This document shows, one piece after another, positions 21,930 to 30,840 of a stretch of DNA of 36,752 bases (positions within the stretch are counted from its first letter, which is position 1; every line of letters begins with the position of its first letter). The translations under genes were made by a program, and so were the position numbers. The notes under the pieces are model-generated. The model saw only the letters and a program-made list of their open reading frames with translations. It did not search any database and was not told where the DNA came from. The DNA is from Candidatus Bipolaricaulota bacterium (GTDB lineage: Bacteria > Bipolaricaulota > Bipolaricaulia > Bipolaricaulales > Bipolaricaulaceae): contig JANXBT010000005.1 of assembly GCA_025060415.1 (NCBI GenBank), positions 1-36,752 on the forward strand. Reading direction: 5' to 3'.

Positions 21930-23173
21930 AGGGCGCGGCGGGCCCGGCGCAGGACCGCCGCCAGGGGACGGTCCACGGGCCACACCACCACCGTGGCCCG
22001 GCTGCGCTGCACCCGCCGAAGGAGGACGGTCCGCTCCAGGTCCACGATCCGGCGGGCCCACTCCGCCTCCCGGCCGCGGCCGCCCGCCGGCGCACCTCCC
22101 TCCGGCACGATCGCCCACACCCGATAGCCGCGGGCCGCCAGCCGCCCCAGCGCCTCCTCGTCCCCCAGGGCCAGGGGCGACAGGACCACCAGGAGCGAGC
22201 CGGCGGGGAAGAGGCGGGTGGGGAGGTGGGCGAGCTCCGCGAACACCTCGGAGTCGCCGAGCTGGGCGCGGGCCAGCTCGCGTAGGATCCTCTCCGCGTG
22301 CCGGCGGCCGTAGCCTGGGAAGACCCAGTCCAGGATCGTGCCGTACTGGAGGAGGCCAACCCGATGGCCCTGGCGCAGGAAGTGGTGGGCCAGCGTGGCC
22401 GCCGCGCGCACGGCGTGCTCAAAGAGCTCCGGCCGGTGGCGGTACACGCGCCGGCGGGTGTCCAGGATGAGGGCCACCTCCGTGGCCCGCTCCTCCACGA
22501 ACTCCACGACCATGGGGGCGTCCCAGCGGGCCATGGCCTTCCAGGCGAGCTTGCGCGGGAGGTCGCCGGGCCGAAGCTCCCGCACCCCGAGGAACTCCAC
22601 GCCCAGGCCGCCCCGGCGGGAGCGGGCCGTGCCCGGGACGGGCAGGGCCCGACGCGCCCCGGGCTCCAGGGCGAGGCCCCGCTCCACGCGCGGGAGGACC
22701 AGGGCCTGGCCCGGGCAGGGGAGCTCCGCGCGGGACGGCGCCAATCCCAGGGGCTCCCGTACCTCGACCCCCACGCGCGCGAAGCGGTGGACCCCGCGCG
22801 CCGCCCGCACCCGGTAGCTCAGGACCGCCGCCGCCCCAGGCCCGACCACGAACGTTCCCGCCGTCCTCCCCTCCAGGACCTCGAGACCGGGGGGCACCTC
22901 GTCCTGAAGGAAGACCTCCAGGGTCCGCGGCCCCTTGTTCCTCACCTCCACCGTCACTGCCACGGTTTCCCCTTCCTGGGCCCGGCCGGGGTGGACGCGC
23001 CGCGTGGCCTCGAGCTCCTGGTCCGGCCGGGGGCGGGCCAGGGCCGTGGCCAGCAGGAGGTGCCACCCCAGGGGGAGGGCCAGGGCCAGAAGCCCGGGCT
23101 GACGCAGCCCCAGGGCCACGAACACCCACCCAAGGAAGAGGAGGAACTCCAGGCGGAGCTTGGGGTGGCTCAT
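21920..23173 (-). CDS. DUF58 domain protein, 417 aa
   Basis: Two N-terminal hydrophobic helices (LEFLLFLGWVFVALGL, GLLALALPLGWHLLLATAL), an Ig-like/beta domain at about 60-190 (VTVEVRNKGPRTLEVFLQDEVP), then the DUF58 core with ELRPGDLPRKLAWKAMARWD and a von Willebrand A-like domain from about 250 (VALILDTRRRVYRH). The canonical MIDAS DxSxS is DTRRR, so metal-dependent ligand binding is doubtful. DUF58 proteins pair with MoxR AAA+ ATPases and are thought to assemble or mature envelope or secreted complexes. ATGA overlap with the upstream MoxR gene; stop TAG. Confidence 0.9.
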   Translation of the reverse strand: MSHPKLRLEFLLFLGWVFVALGLRQPGLLALALPLGWHLLLATALARPRPDQELEATRRVHPGRAQEGETVAVTVEVRNKGPRTLEVFLQDEVPPGLEVLEGRTAGTFVVGPGAAAVLSYRVRAARGVHRFARVGVEVREPLGLAPSRAELPCPGQALVLPRVERGLALEPGARRALPVPGTARSRRGGLGVEFLGVRELRPGDLPRKLAWKAMARWDAPMVVEFVEERATEVALILDTRRRVYRHRPELFEHAVRAAATLAHHFLRQGHRVGLLQYGTILDWVFPGYGRRHAERILRELARAQLGDSEVFAELAHLPTRLFPAGSLLVVLSPLALGDEEALGRLAARGYRVWAIVPEGGAPAGGRGREAEWARRIVDLERTVLLRRVQRSRATVVVWPVDRPLAAVLRRARRALCR

Positions 23174-24126
23174 GCCGGGACCTTGGGCACGGGCACGCCC
23201 GCGAGGATCTCCAGGACCACCTCTTCGGGGCGGACCTCCCTGGTCCAGAGCTCGGGGGCGAGGAGGAGGCGGTGGGCGAGGGCGGGCACGGCCACGGCCT
23301 TGACGTCGTCGGGGAGGACGAAGTCGCGGCCGTGGAGGGCGGCCCAGGCCCGGCTCATCTTGAGGAGGGCCAGGGTGCCGCGAGGGCTGGCGCCCAGGGC
23401 CAGGGCGGAGTGGCGGCGGGTGCGGGCCACCACCTCCGCCATGTACCGCAAAAGCCCGGGCTCCACGAATACCTCCTCCAAGGCCTGGCGCATGGCCAGG
23501 ACCTCCGCGGGCGAGGCCACCGCCCGCACCGCGGCCTCCTCCCCCCGCCGGGCGATCCGCCGCCGGAGGATCTCCACCTCCTCCTCCGGGCTGGGGTAGC
23601 CGAACCGGACCCGGATGAGGAACCGGTCCACCTGGGCCTCGGGAAGGGGGAAGGTCCCCTCGTACTCGATGGGGTTCTGGGTGGCCAGGACCACGAAGGG
23701 CTGAGGGAGAGGGTAGGTGTTGCCCTCCACGGTGGCCTGGTTTTCCTGCATGGCCTCGAGGAGGGCGGCCTGGGTTTTGGGGGTGGCCCGGTTGATCTCG
23801 TCGGCCAGGAGGATCTGGGTGAAGATGGGGCCGGGCTGGAACACGAACCTCCCCTCCTCCCTGCGGAAGATGTGCGTGCCCAGGATGTCCGCGGGCAGGA
23901 GGTCGGGGGTGAACTGGATGCGGCGGAAGGAGAGGCCCAGGGCCTGGGCCAGGAGGCGCGCGGCCAGGGTCTTGGCCAGCCCCGGGTAGTCCTCGATGAG
24001 CACGTGGCCGCCCGCGAGGATGGCCGCCAGAATAAGCCGGAGCGCCTCCCCCTTCCCTACGATCACCGTTTCCACCTCGGCCAGGACGGCCTCGGCCTTG
24101 GCCTTGACCTCGGGCACGGTCACCAT
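23170..24126 (-). CDS. MoxR-family AAA+ ATPase
   Basis: 318 aa, cytoplasmic chaperone-like ATPase. Walker A is the MoxR-type EDYPGLAKTLAARLLAQAL (about 45-63). Then come FRRIQFTPDLLPADILGT, Walker B ILLADEINRATPKTQAALLEAM, ATQNPIEYEGTFPLPEAQVDRF with the sensor and arginine-finger region, and the lid domain with ASPRGTLALLKMSRAWAAL and LPDDVKAVAVPALAHRLLL. Strong site TAGGAGGTGG just before the ATG. It is directly followed by the DUF58 gene and overlaps the upstream small membrane protein by 7 bases. Known role of the family: remodelling of partners bearing vWA domains; the substrate here is unknown. Confidence 0.95.
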   Translation of the reverse strand: MVTVPEVKAKAEAVLAEVETVIVGKGEALRLILAAILAGGHVLIEDYPGLAKTLAARLLAQALGLSFRRIQFTPDLLPADILGTHIFRREEGRFVFQPGPIFTQILLADEINRATPKTQAALLEAMQENQATVEGNTYPLPQPFVVLATQNPIEYEGTFPLPEAQVDRFLIRVRFGYPSPEEEVEILRRRIARRGEEAAVRAVASPAEVLAMRQALEEVFVEPGLLRYMAEVVARTRRHSALALGASPRGTLALLKMSRAWAALHGRDFVLPDDVKAVAVPALAHRLLLAPELWTREVRPEEVVLEILAGVPVPKVPA

Positions 24127-24557
24127 CCACCTCCTAGGGCGTACCGTTCGAGGGCCTCCAGCGCGTGCGCCAGGTCCGCGAAGAAGTGTTGGGCGTCCTC
24201 GCCGCGCAAGAAGGCGCGCACGCGGGGATCCGGGGGCCAGCGGCCCTGGTGCAGGTCGGCCCAGGCCTCGGCGGGCGAAACCCCCTCGCGCTCGCAGCGC
24301 AGGGCCACGGCCAGGCGCGCCAGCCGGCTGCGGAGGTGCCGCCGCGCCCAGGGCGAGAAGCGCGCCCGCCGCAGGAGCCCCACGAGCTCCCCCGCCCCCA
24401 CCTCCTCCGCCCGCTCCTTCGCCACCGGCCGCCGGGGCGCCCGCGGCCACCGGAAACGGCGCCAGGCCAAAAGGCCGAGGGCGCCCAGGGCGAGGAGCCA
24501 CACGAGGCCCTGGGGCAGGGCATCTAGGAAGAGGAAGGCGCGGAGGGCGGGGTCCAC
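24120..24557 (-). CDS. Small membrane protein of the MoxR operon, 145 aa or longer
   Basis: A GTG at 24557 gives MDPALRAFLFLDALPQGLVWLLALGALGLLAWRRF: one TM helix, then an Arg-rich cytoplasmic helical domain (LVGLLRRARFSPWARRHLRSR, FFADLAHALEALERYALG). The same frame stays open upstream to about 24650 and encodes another good hydrophobic helix (LALAAGALALALLFALALP) but contains no ATG, GTG or TTG. So either the true start is a rare codon such as CTG, or the shorter form is right. Position between DUF4129 and MoxR genes, with tight overlaps, argues it is a real operon member. No family recognised. Confidence 0.6.
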   Translation of the reverse strand: MDPALRAFLFLDALPQGLVWLLALGALGLLAWRRFRWPRAPRRPVAKERAEEVGAGELVGLLRRARFSPWARRHLRSRLARLAVALRCEREGVSPAEAWADLHQGRWPPDPRVRAFLRGEDAQHFFADLAHALEALERYALGGGW

Positions 24558-24648
24558 GAGGAGGTCGCGGATTGCGTCCGGCAGGGCGAGGGCGAAGAGG
24601 AGGGCCAGGGCGAGGGCGCCGGCGGCGAGCGCCAGGCGGCGCCGGCCC

Positions 24649-25473
24649 TCAGCCGTAAGCCTTCTCCAGGGCGGCGAGCGCGGCGAGCGCCTGCTCCCGC
24701 CGGCTTTCGCTGTCCTTGCGGCCGTAGCGCACCTCCTCGAAGAGCTGGGTCAGAAGGGCGATGGCCTCGTCCCGGAAGCCCAGGCGGGCCAGGGCCTGGG
24801 CGAACTCCCGGGGGGTGAGGTGGGGTTGGTCCCGGGCCCCGGAACGCCGGCTCAGGATCTCCACCATGCGCAGCCAACAGCGCAGGACCACGTCTTGGAC
24901 CGGCGCGCCCTGGGCGAGCTCCTCCCGGGCCTCCCGGGCCGCCGCGGCGATGGCGCGGGCCTGCGGCCCCGCGCGCACCCGCTCCAGGATCCTGGGCAGG
25001 AGCCCCAGGGCCAAGAGGGCCCCCGCCGCGAGGGCGGCCACGTAGGTGGCCCAGGGAGGCGGCGGGATGGCCGCGCCCTCCGCGGAGGCCTCGCCGGAGC
25101 CCACCGCGGGGGGCGCGCGCGGCGCCGCCGGGGGCCCCGCCTCCTCCGGCTTGGGCCAGCGCTGGAGGCCGTACCAGGCCAAAAGGAGCAGGCCCAGGAG
25201 GAACAGGAAGCGCAGGAGGTGGCGGCGCAGGTCCCGCACGAAGAGGGCCAGGACGAAGGCCCCAAGGCCCGCCAGGAAGAGGGCGCGGAGGAGCTGGAGG
25301 GGCCAATCCGTGGGGAGGGCGGGGCGTTCCGGTCCGGCGCGGCCCGGGGTGGGGGCGGGGGCGCTGGGCCAGGTTTTTCCGCCCCGGAAGGGCGTGCCCT
25401 GGAGGCCGGCCACGAGGACGACCAGGGCCGCGAGGGCCAGGCCTCCGCAGATCCAGGCACGCCCGCGCATCAT
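24649..25473 (-). CDS. DUF4129 domain membrane protein, 274 aa
   Basis: N-terminal helix ([19 protein letters not shown]), two adjacent helices at about 60-105 ([37 protein letters not shown]), a Pro/Ala linker, a fourth helix ([18 protein letters not shown]) and the C-terminal DUF4129 domain at about 175-272 ([52 protein letters not shown]). DUF4129 is normally fused to or next to a transglutaminase (TgpA-like) in MoxR-DUF58 clusters; here no transglutaminase gene is seen. Two adjacent ATGs (25473, 25470) overlap the aspS stop. Confidence 0.9.
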   Translation of the reverse strand: MMRGRAWICGGLALAALVVLVAGLQGTPFRGGKTWPSAPAPTPGRAGPERPALPTDWPLQLLRALFLAGLGAFVLALFVRDLRRHLLRFLFLLGLLLLAWYGLQRWPKPEEAGPPAAPRAPPAVGSGEASAEGAAIPPPPWATYVAALAAGALLALGLLPRILERVRAGPQARAIAAAAREAREELAQGAPVQDVVLRCWLRMVEILSRRSGARDQPHLTPREFAQALARLGFRDEAIALLTQLFEEVRYGRKDSESRREQALAALAALEKAYG

Positions 25474-27200
25474 TCCCGGGCCACGCGGATGTGCAGCTCG
25501 CGGAGCTGCTCCTCCTCCACCTCCGCCGGCGCCCCCGTGAGGGGGCAGGCGCCCGTGGCCGTCTTGGGGAAGGCGATCACCTCCCGGATGGAGTTCTCGC
25601 CGGCGAGCATCATGACCCAGCGGTCCAGGCCGAAGGCGATGCCGCCGTGGGGCGGCGCGCCGTACTCCAGCGCCCGGAGGAAGAAGCCGAACCGCCGCTC
25701 CGCCTCCTCCGGCCCAATCCCCAGGATCTGGAACACCCGCTCCTGCAGGTCGCGCCGGTGGATGCGGATGGAGCCGGAGGCCAGTTCCACCCCGTTCAGC
25801 ACGAGGTCGTAGCACTTGGCCCGCACCCGCAGGGGGTCGCTCTCCAAAAGCGGGAGGTCCTCCTCCTTGGGCGAGGTGAAGGGGTGGTGTTCGGACTCGA
25901 TGCGGCCCTCCTCGGAGAGCTTAAAAAGCGGGAAGTCCACGATCCAGGCGAAGGCCCAGCGGTTGGGGGGGATGAGGCCGCGTTCGCGGGCCAGGCGCAG
26001 CCGCAGCTCGCCCAGGGCCTGGGCCACGGCCTTTTCCGGCCCGGCGGCCAAAAGGAGGAGGTCGCCGGGGTTCAGGCCGGCCCGGGCCGCCGCCTCCTGC
26101 AGCACGCCCTCGGGCACGTGCTTGCCCAGGGGCGACTGGAGGCCCTCGGCCACCTTGAGCCAAAGGAGGCCCCCGAGGCCCGCCCTCTTTGCGGCCTCCT
26201 CCAGCCGGCCCAGCTCGGCCCGGGAGAGGTTCGCCCCGCCCGGCACGGGCAGGCCGCGCACCACCCCGCCCGCCCGCACCGCCGCCTCAAACACCTGGAA
26301 CCCGGCCTGGGCGAAGACCGGGGAGAGCTCCACGATGGCCATAGCGAAGCGCAGGTCGGGCTTGTCCGTGCCGTAGCGGGCCATGGCCTCCGCATAGGGG
26401 AGGCGCGGGAACGGCGTTTCGATCTCGACCCCGATCGTGGTGCGGAAGACGTGGGCCACCAGGCCCTCCAGGAGGGGGAAGAGCTCCTCGGGGTCCTCAA
26501 GGAAGGCCAACTCCATGTCGAGCTGGGTGAACTCGGGCTGGCGGTCGGCCCGCAGGTCCTCGTCGCGGAAGCAGCGCACGATCTGGAAGTACTTTTCCAC
26601 GCCGGAGCAGACGAGGATCTGTTTAAAGAGCTGGGGGGACTGGGGGAGGGCGTAGAACTTGCCGGGCTCCAGGCGGCTGGGGACGAGGAAGTCCCGCGCG
26701 CCCTCGGGCGTGGAGCGGGTGAGCATGGGGGTCTCCACCTCGATGAACCCGTGGGCGTCCAGGTACTGGCGGATGGCGAGGCAGACCTTGTGGCGCAAAA
26801 GCAGGTTGCGCTGCATGCGGGGCCGGCGCAGGTCCAGGAAGCGGTAGCGCAGGCGGGTCTCCTCGCTGGCCTTCACCTCCTCGTCGGGGAGGAAGGGGAG
26901 GGGCTTGGACTTGGCCAGGACCTCCAGGCGCTCCACGGCCACCTCCACCTCGCCAGTAGGAAGGTTGGGGTTGGGGTTTTCCCGGCGGACCACCGTGCCC
27001 GTGACGCGGATCACGTCCTCCCGGCCGAGCGCGCGGGCCTCCGGGACACCCCGGAACACGAGCTGCACGATCCCCGAGGCGTCGCGCAGGTCCACGAACG
27101 TGAGGCTGCCGAAGTCGCGCACGGCCTGGACCCACCCGGCCAGGGTCACCCTTTTCCCCACCGCGTTCGGCCGCAATTCCCCGCAACGTTCCCGCTGCAT
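25470..27200 (-). CDS. aspS: Aspartyl-tRNA synthetase, bacterial type
   Basis: Class IIb synthetase, 576 aa, charges tRNA(Asp) (and possibly tRNA(Asn) if non-discriminating). N-terminal OB-fold anticodon domain 1-105 ([19 protein letters not shown]), motif 2 [19 protein letters not shown] at about 218, bacterial GAD insertion at about 285-410, motif 3 [15 protein letters not shown] at about 530. Strong AGGAGGGGG site before the ATG. The anticodon-domain residue after RD is Phe, not the Leu or His seen in well-studied discriminating and non-discriminating enzymes, so specificity cannot be called. gatB elsewhere in the window shows the indirect amidation pathway exists. The gene lies 39 bases after the helicase gene and overlaps DUF4129, so they may form one unit. 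Confidence 0.97.
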   Translation of the reverse strand: MQRERCGELRPNAVGKRVTLAGWVQAVRDFGSLTFVDLRDASGIVQLVFRGVPEARALGREDVIRVTGTVVRRENPNPNLPTGEVEVAVERLEVLAKSKPLPFLPDEEVKASEETRLRYRFLDLRRPRMQRNLLLRHKVCLAIRQYLDAHGFIEVETPMLTRSTPEGARDFLVPSRLEPGKFYALPQSPQLFKQILVCSGVEKYFQIVRCFRDEDLRADRQPEFTQLDMELAFLEDPEELFPLLEGLVAHVFRTTIGVEIETPFPRLPYAEAMARYGTDKPDLRFAMAIVELSPVFAQAGFQVFEAAVRAGGVVRGLPVPGGANLSRAELGRLEEAAKRAGLGGLLWLKVAEGLQSPLGKHVPEGVLQEAAARAGLNPGDLLLLAAGPEKAVAQALGELRLRLARERGLIPPNRWAFAWIVDFPLFKLSEEGRIESEHHPFTSPKEEDLPLLESDPLRVRAKCYDLVLNGVELASGSIRIHRRDLQERVFQILGIGPEEAERRFGFFLRALEYGAPPHGGIAFGLDRWVMMLAGENSIREVIAFPKTATGACPLTGAPAEVEEEQLRELHIRVARE

Positions 27201-27239
27201 TCCCCCTCCTCCACGATGCGGGATTGTACGGGGCCGGGC

Positions 27240-30167
27240 TCAGAGGGGCAGGGCCGCGGGGCAGATGGTGCGGTAGGCGCAGGGGCCGCAGGCGGCAAAG
27301 GACGGGCGGGGCCGGAAATCCTCGCGGCGGATCCCCTCCGCCGCCTCCACCACCGCCTCCCACGCGCCCCGGAGCATCCGCTCCGTGGGCTCGGCCCGCC
27401 CCACCACCACCTCCGGCGTCAAAAACCGCAGCTCGAGGGCCTTCGGCCGCTCGCCGAACGCCCGCTCGTAGGCCAGGGCGTAGAGCGCCAGCTGCAGGGA
27501 CTCCTGGGCCCGCCGGTCCGCCGCCTCCACCCGCGCCTCGGAGGTCTTGTAGTCGATGATCACCGCCCCGTCCCGCCGCCGGTCCACTCGGTCCCAGTAG
27601 CCGATGACCTTGATCCCGCCCTCCCCGAAGGCGAAGTACTGCTCCACGAACGTGGGCCGCGCGCCCTCCCGCTCCTCGTACGCGTGGAAGCAGCGCAAGG
27701 CCTCCTCGCCGTGGCGGCGGAGCTCCTCCTCGTGGGCCGCGGACAGGAACCCCTCGGAGCGCCAGGCCCGCTGGAAAACCGCAAGGAGCTCCTCCAAGGG
27801 GAGCGTGCGCCCCTGCTTGCGCGCGATGTGGTAGGCCCGGATGGCCTGGTGCACGGCGTTCCCCAGGATGACCACGGGGTGGAGGCGGATGGGCACGTGC
27901 AGGACGTGGATGTACTTGTACTTGAGGGGGCAGGTGAGCCAGTCGTCCACCTGGCGGAAGGAGAGCTGGAGGGGGGTTTCCGCCTTGGCGGGGGGGACGG
28001 GCTCCGGGGTCTGGGCGGCGCGGGCGATGCGGAACAGGGGCGGGGTTTCCGGGGCGCGGGGGCTCAGGTTCTCCGCGCCCAGGGCCTCCACCACGAACCG
28101 GGAGATCTTGGCCGGCCTTTTGCGCGGCTCCTCCCCGGGGAGCCGGTAGTCGTCGGCGGAAAGGAGGAAGAGGTGGCGCTTGGCCCGGGTCATGCCCACG
28201 TAGAAGAGCCGCCGCTGCTCCTCGAGGTGGGCCACGTCGGGCGGGAGGTCCTCGGGGAGGAGGGCGCGGGGCAGGGGCAGGGGCGGCCGCTGCATGCGCC
28301 CCGGGAAGAAATCCTCCACGAGGCCGGTGAGGAACACGACCTCGAACTCCCGGCCCTTGGCCTGATGGAAGGTCATGACCTGAACGGCATCAAGCCCGGG
28401 CTCGGCCTCCCCCACCATGGGGTTCCAACCCAGCTCCCTCAGCTCCTCCACGTAGCGCACGAACCAGGGCACGCGGTCGTAGCGGGCCACCGCCTCAAAG
28501 CGGCGCACCACCTCCTCAAAGAAGCGGGCGATGTTCTCCAGGGCCCTTTGGCTGCGGAAGGAGACCTCGCGGGCGAGCTGGGTGAGGTAGCCGGTGCGCT
28601 CCACCAGGAACGCGTAGAGGACCTGGCCGGTGGGCGAGCCCCGGGCCAGGTTCTCGCAGTACTCCAGGTCGGCCAGGGCCCGCTGGGCCGTGGCCAGGGC
28701 CTCCGGGGAGAGCTCCCCGCGGTCCACCGCCTCCCTGAGGAGCGCGCGCAGGGGGCGGTGGGTGCTCTGGGCCAGGCCGGTGAGGCGCGCCAGCTCCGCC
28801 CCGTCCAAGCGGTAGATGGGCGAGCCCAGGAGGTGGTAGAGGGACTGGTCGTCGCGGGGGTCGGCCAGGGCCCGCAGGAAGGAGAGGATGAGCTTGATCT
28901 CCTCCTGGTCGAAGAGGCCGGCGCGGAAGCCGCCGGTGAGGAACCAGGGCACCCCCTCCTCCGAAAGGGCCCGCAGGTAGGGGTCCGGCCGGTAGCGGTT
29001 GCGGTAGAGCACGGCCATCTCCCGGTAGGGGATCCCCTGCGCGTGCAGCTCCTTGGCCTTTTGGGCCACGAAGGCCGCCTCCTCCACGACGGAGGGGAAG
29101 TGGCGGTGCACGGGGGCCAGGCCCGGGCCGTGGGGCGAGCGCAGCTCCTTCGTGATGCTGTGGGGGATCTCCCCGCGGATGGACAAGGCCTCCAGCCGGT
29201 ACGCGTTCTGGCGGATGAGGCGCAGGGCGCAGTCCAGGATCCCCTGGGTGGAGCGGAAGTTGTGGGTGAGCACCACCACCTTGGCCTGCGGGAAGGCCCG
29301 CAAGAAGGCGAGGAGGTTGTCCCAGGGCACGCCCCGGAAGCCGTAGATGGCCTGGTCGTCGTCGCCCACCACCGTCACGTTGCCGTGCCGGGAGAGGAGG
29401 GTCACCAGGCGCAGCTCCGCCCGGCTCGTGTCCTGGAACTCGTCGGCCAGCACGAAGGGGAAGCGGGCGTGGTACTCCTCCAGGAGGCCGGGGTGCGCCT
29501 CAAGGAGCTCCACCGCGCGCAGGATGAGGTCGCCGAAGTCCACCAGGCCCTCCCGGGCCAGGAGCTCCTGGTAGGCCTGGTAGGCCTCGGCCAGCTCCCG
29601 GTAGAGCTCGCGCTCGTCGGGGGAGAACGCGTCTTTATGGGCCTCCCAGCCGCGGAGGTAGTCGCGGGGGGTGAGGGCCTCGTCCTTGGCCCGGCCGATG
29701 TGGGCCAAAAACGGCACGAGGAAGGCGAGGGGGCGGCGCAGGGCCTGGGGCCGGAGCTTGCGCAGGGGCAGGTCCGTGAGGTGATCGAGGAGGAACAGGC
29801 GCTGGTCCCACTCGTCCAGGACCTTGAAGTCGGGGGGGAGGCCGGCGAGGGGGGCGTTCTCCCGGAGGATGCGCTCGCACACCGAATGGTAGGTGGCGAC
29901 CCAGGCGTCCAGGGCGGCGTAGCGGATCCACTCGAAGGCCCGGTCCAGCATCTCCTCCGCGGCCTGGTTGGAAAAGGTGAACACCAGCAGCTGGCTGGGG
30001 CGCTTCACGAAGCCCTCGGCGATGAGGTAGGCGATGCGCCGGGCGATGACGGTGGTCTTCCCCGTGCCCACCCCAGCGAGCACAAGAAGGGGGCCCTTCC
30101 CGTGGGTTACCGCCGCCCGCTGCTCCTCCGTGAGCCCGGCCAGGATCTCCTGGGGCTGGGAAAGCAT
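27240..30167 (-). CDS. UvrD/PcrA-type helicase with C-terminal RecB-family (PD-D/ExK, Fe-S) nuclease
   Basis: 975 aa single-chain SF1 helicase-nuclease. Helicase motifs: Q motif LTEEQRAAV, Walker A AGVGTGKTTVIA, II VLADEFQDTS, III VVGDDDQAIYGFRG, IV VVLTHNFRS, V VMTFHQAKGREFEVVFL, VI FYVGMTRAKRHLFLL. From about residue 730 to the end is a RecB-like nuclease: CPLKYKY, VIGYWDRVDRR, VIIDYKTS with the Asp and Lys of the active site. The C-terminal CGPCAYRTIC plus the first Cys gives the four-Cys Fe-S pattern of AddB/Cas4-type nucleases. Likely role: DNA end processing and repair, an AddAB/RecBCD-like function in one polypeptide. Start ATG (30165-30167) chosen because LTEEQ begins the helicase fold soon after. 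Confidence 0.93.
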   Translation of the reverse strand: MLSQPQEILAGLTEEQRAAVTHGKGPLLVLAGVGTGKTTVIARRIAYLIAEGFVKRPSQLLVFTFSNQAAEEMLDRAFEWIRYAALDAWVATYHSVCERILRENAPLAGLPPDFKVLDEWDQRLFLLDHLTDLPLRKLRPQALRRPLAFLVPFLAHIGRAKDEALTPRDYLRGWEAHKDAFSPDERELYRELAEAYQAYQELLAREGLVDFGDLILRAVELLEAHPGLLEEYHARFPFVLADEFQDTSRAELRLVTLLSRHGNVTVVGDDDQAIYGFRGVPWDNLLAFLRAFPQAKVVVLTHNFRSTQGILDCALRLIRQNAYRLEALSIRGEIPHSITKELRSPHGPGLAPVHRHFPSVVEEAAFVAQKAKELHAQGIPYREMAVLYRNRYRPDPYLRALSEEGVPWFLTGGFRAGLFDQEEIKLILSFLRALADPRDDQSLYHLLGSPIYRLDGAELARLTGLAQSTHRPLRALLREAVDRGELSPEALATAQRALADLEYCENLARGSPTGQVLYAFLVERTGYLTQLAREVSFRSQRALENIARFFEEVVRRFEAVARYDRVPWFVRYVEELRELGWNPMVGEAEPGLDAVQVMTFHQAKGREFEVVFLTGLVEDFFPGRMQRPPLPLPRALLPEDLPPDVAHLEEQRRLFYVGMTRAKRHLFLLSADDYRLPGEEPRKRPAKISRFVVEALGAENLSPRAPETPPLFRIARAAQTPEPVPPAKAETPLQLSFRQVDDWLTCPLKYKYIHVLHVPIRLHPVVILGNAVHQAIRAYHIARKQGRTLPLEELLAVFQRAWRSEGFLSAAHEEELRRHGEEALRCFHAYEEREGARPTFVEQYFAFGEGGIKVIGYWDRVDRRRDGAVIIDYKTSEARVEAADRRAQESLQLALYALAYERAFGERPKALELRFLTPEVVVGRAEPTERMLRGAWEAVVEAAEGIRREDFRPRPSFAACGPCAYRTICPAALPL

Positions 30168-30178
30168 GGTCCTTGCGA

Positions 30179-30184
30179 AGTGTA
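30179..30184 (-). promoter_or_regulatory. Possible -10 box of the helicase gene
   Basis: TACACT on the minus strand, 11 bases before the ATG; an AAGGA sequence lies between as a weak ribosome site. No good -35 is visible in the GC-rich upstream sequence. Confidence 0.3.
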
Positions 30185-30210
30185 GCCCCTGGGGCGAGGG
30201 GCCACAGCCC

Positions 30211-30239
30211 TTGCCCCGGGCCCGCCTTCCCCCTATGCT
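30211..30239 (+). promoter_or_regulatory. Predicted promoter of the small membrane-anchored protein
   Basis: TTGCCC (30211-30216), 17-base spacer, TATGCT (30234-30239). The ATG begins 10 bases past the -10 box with no Shine-Dalgarno. Confidence 0.55.
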
Positions 30240-30248
30240 CCCAGCGGT

Positions 30249-30656
30249 ATGAGCCCGTTCCACGTTTTTCTTTTGGTGGCCCTGATCGGGGCCATCGTGG
30301 TCGTGGGGTATTGGACCGTGGTCGACTGTGCGGACGCGGAGCTGGTGAGGCTTTCCGGCGTGGTGACGGGGAAGGCCGTGGGGACGCGGGAGGTGGAGCG
30401 CACGGTGGTTACGGGCGGCTGCCCCCTGTGCCCGGGCTCCAAGCCGGAGACGCGGGTGGTCGTGGTGAGCGAGGAGGTCCACTACCTCCTTGTGGAGCTG
30501 GACGAGGGCGGGGAGAAGAGGCTGCAGCGGTTTGCCGTGGAGGAGGGCCTGTACCGGCGGGTGGAGCCGGGGACGCGGGTGGAGGTGCGCTACCTGCGGG
30601 GCAAGCTGCGGGGGACGCCGTGCACCCCGCCCCAGCTGGTGTTCCCCGAGGGCTGA
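30249..30656 (+). CDS. Membrane-anchored protein of unknown function, 135 aa
   Basis: One N-terminal TM helix (VFLLVALIGAIVVVGYWTVV), then a beta-rich domain outside the membrane. It contains LSGVVTGKAVGTREVERTVV, a cysteine pair GGCPLCPGSKPE at about residue 57, TRVVVVSEEVHYLLVELDE and a final CTPPQLVFPEG. The CPLC pair could bind metal or form a disulfide. The beta-strand pattern hints at an OB-like or DUF3592-like fold, but I do not recognise a family. Monocistronic: its promoter is divergent from the helicase gene, and tRNA-Arg follows 40 bases after the stop. Confidence 0.75.
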   Translation: MSPFHVFLLVALIGAIVVVGYWTVVDCADAELVRLSGVVTGKAVGTREVERTVVTGGCPLCPGSKPETRVVVVSEEVHYLLVELDEGGEKRLQRFAVEEGLYRRVEPGTRVEVRYLRGKLRGTPCTPPQLVFPEG

Positions 30657-30681
30657 GGTGGCCGGGGGGGCCGCCGCGGGC

Positions 30682-30687
30682 TAAGAT
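30682..30687 (+). promoter_or_regulatory. Possible -10 box of tRNA-Arg
   Basis: TAAGAT, 9 bases before the tRNA 5' end, with a weak TGGCCG -35 at 17 bases; same arrangement as tRNA-Pro. Confidence 0.4.
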
Positions 30688-30696
30688 GGGCCGGGT

Positions 30697-30770
30697 GCGC
30701 CCGTAGCTCAGTAGGACAGAGCGGCCGCTTCCTAAGCGGCAGGCCGCAGGTTCGAGTCCTGCCGGGCGCA
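30697..30770 (+). tRNA. tRNA-Arg (anticodon CCT)
   Basis: Acceptor GCGCCCG/CGGGCGC, D arm GCTC/GAGC, anticodon stem GCCGC/GCGGC with loop TTCCTAA (anticodon CCT, reads AGG), T arm GCAGG TTCGAGT CCTGC, discriminator A. CCA is not encoded. The tRNA is followed by TTTTCTTTTT. Confidence 0.96.
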
Positions 30771-30785
30771 TTTTCTTTTTCCCCC

Positions 30786-30814
30786 TTTACCCAAACCCCA
30801 CCATAGAGTATAAA
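30786..30814 (+). promoter_or_regulatory. Predicted promoter of the phosphate permease gene
   Basis: TTTACC (30786-30791), 17-base spacer, TATAAA (30809-30814), with a normal leader carrying GGGAGGACGGGG before the ATG. Confidence 0.65.
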
Positions 30815-30840
30815 GCCCACCATACCCCGGGAGGACGGGG

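Noticed and set aside
25491-30185. Very long plus-strand open frame antisense to aspS and the helicase gene
   Set aside because: It is the shadow of two well-conserved minus-strand genes in GC-rich DNA where stops are rare; its translation is low-complexity His/Gly/Glu/Val/Leu without any family.
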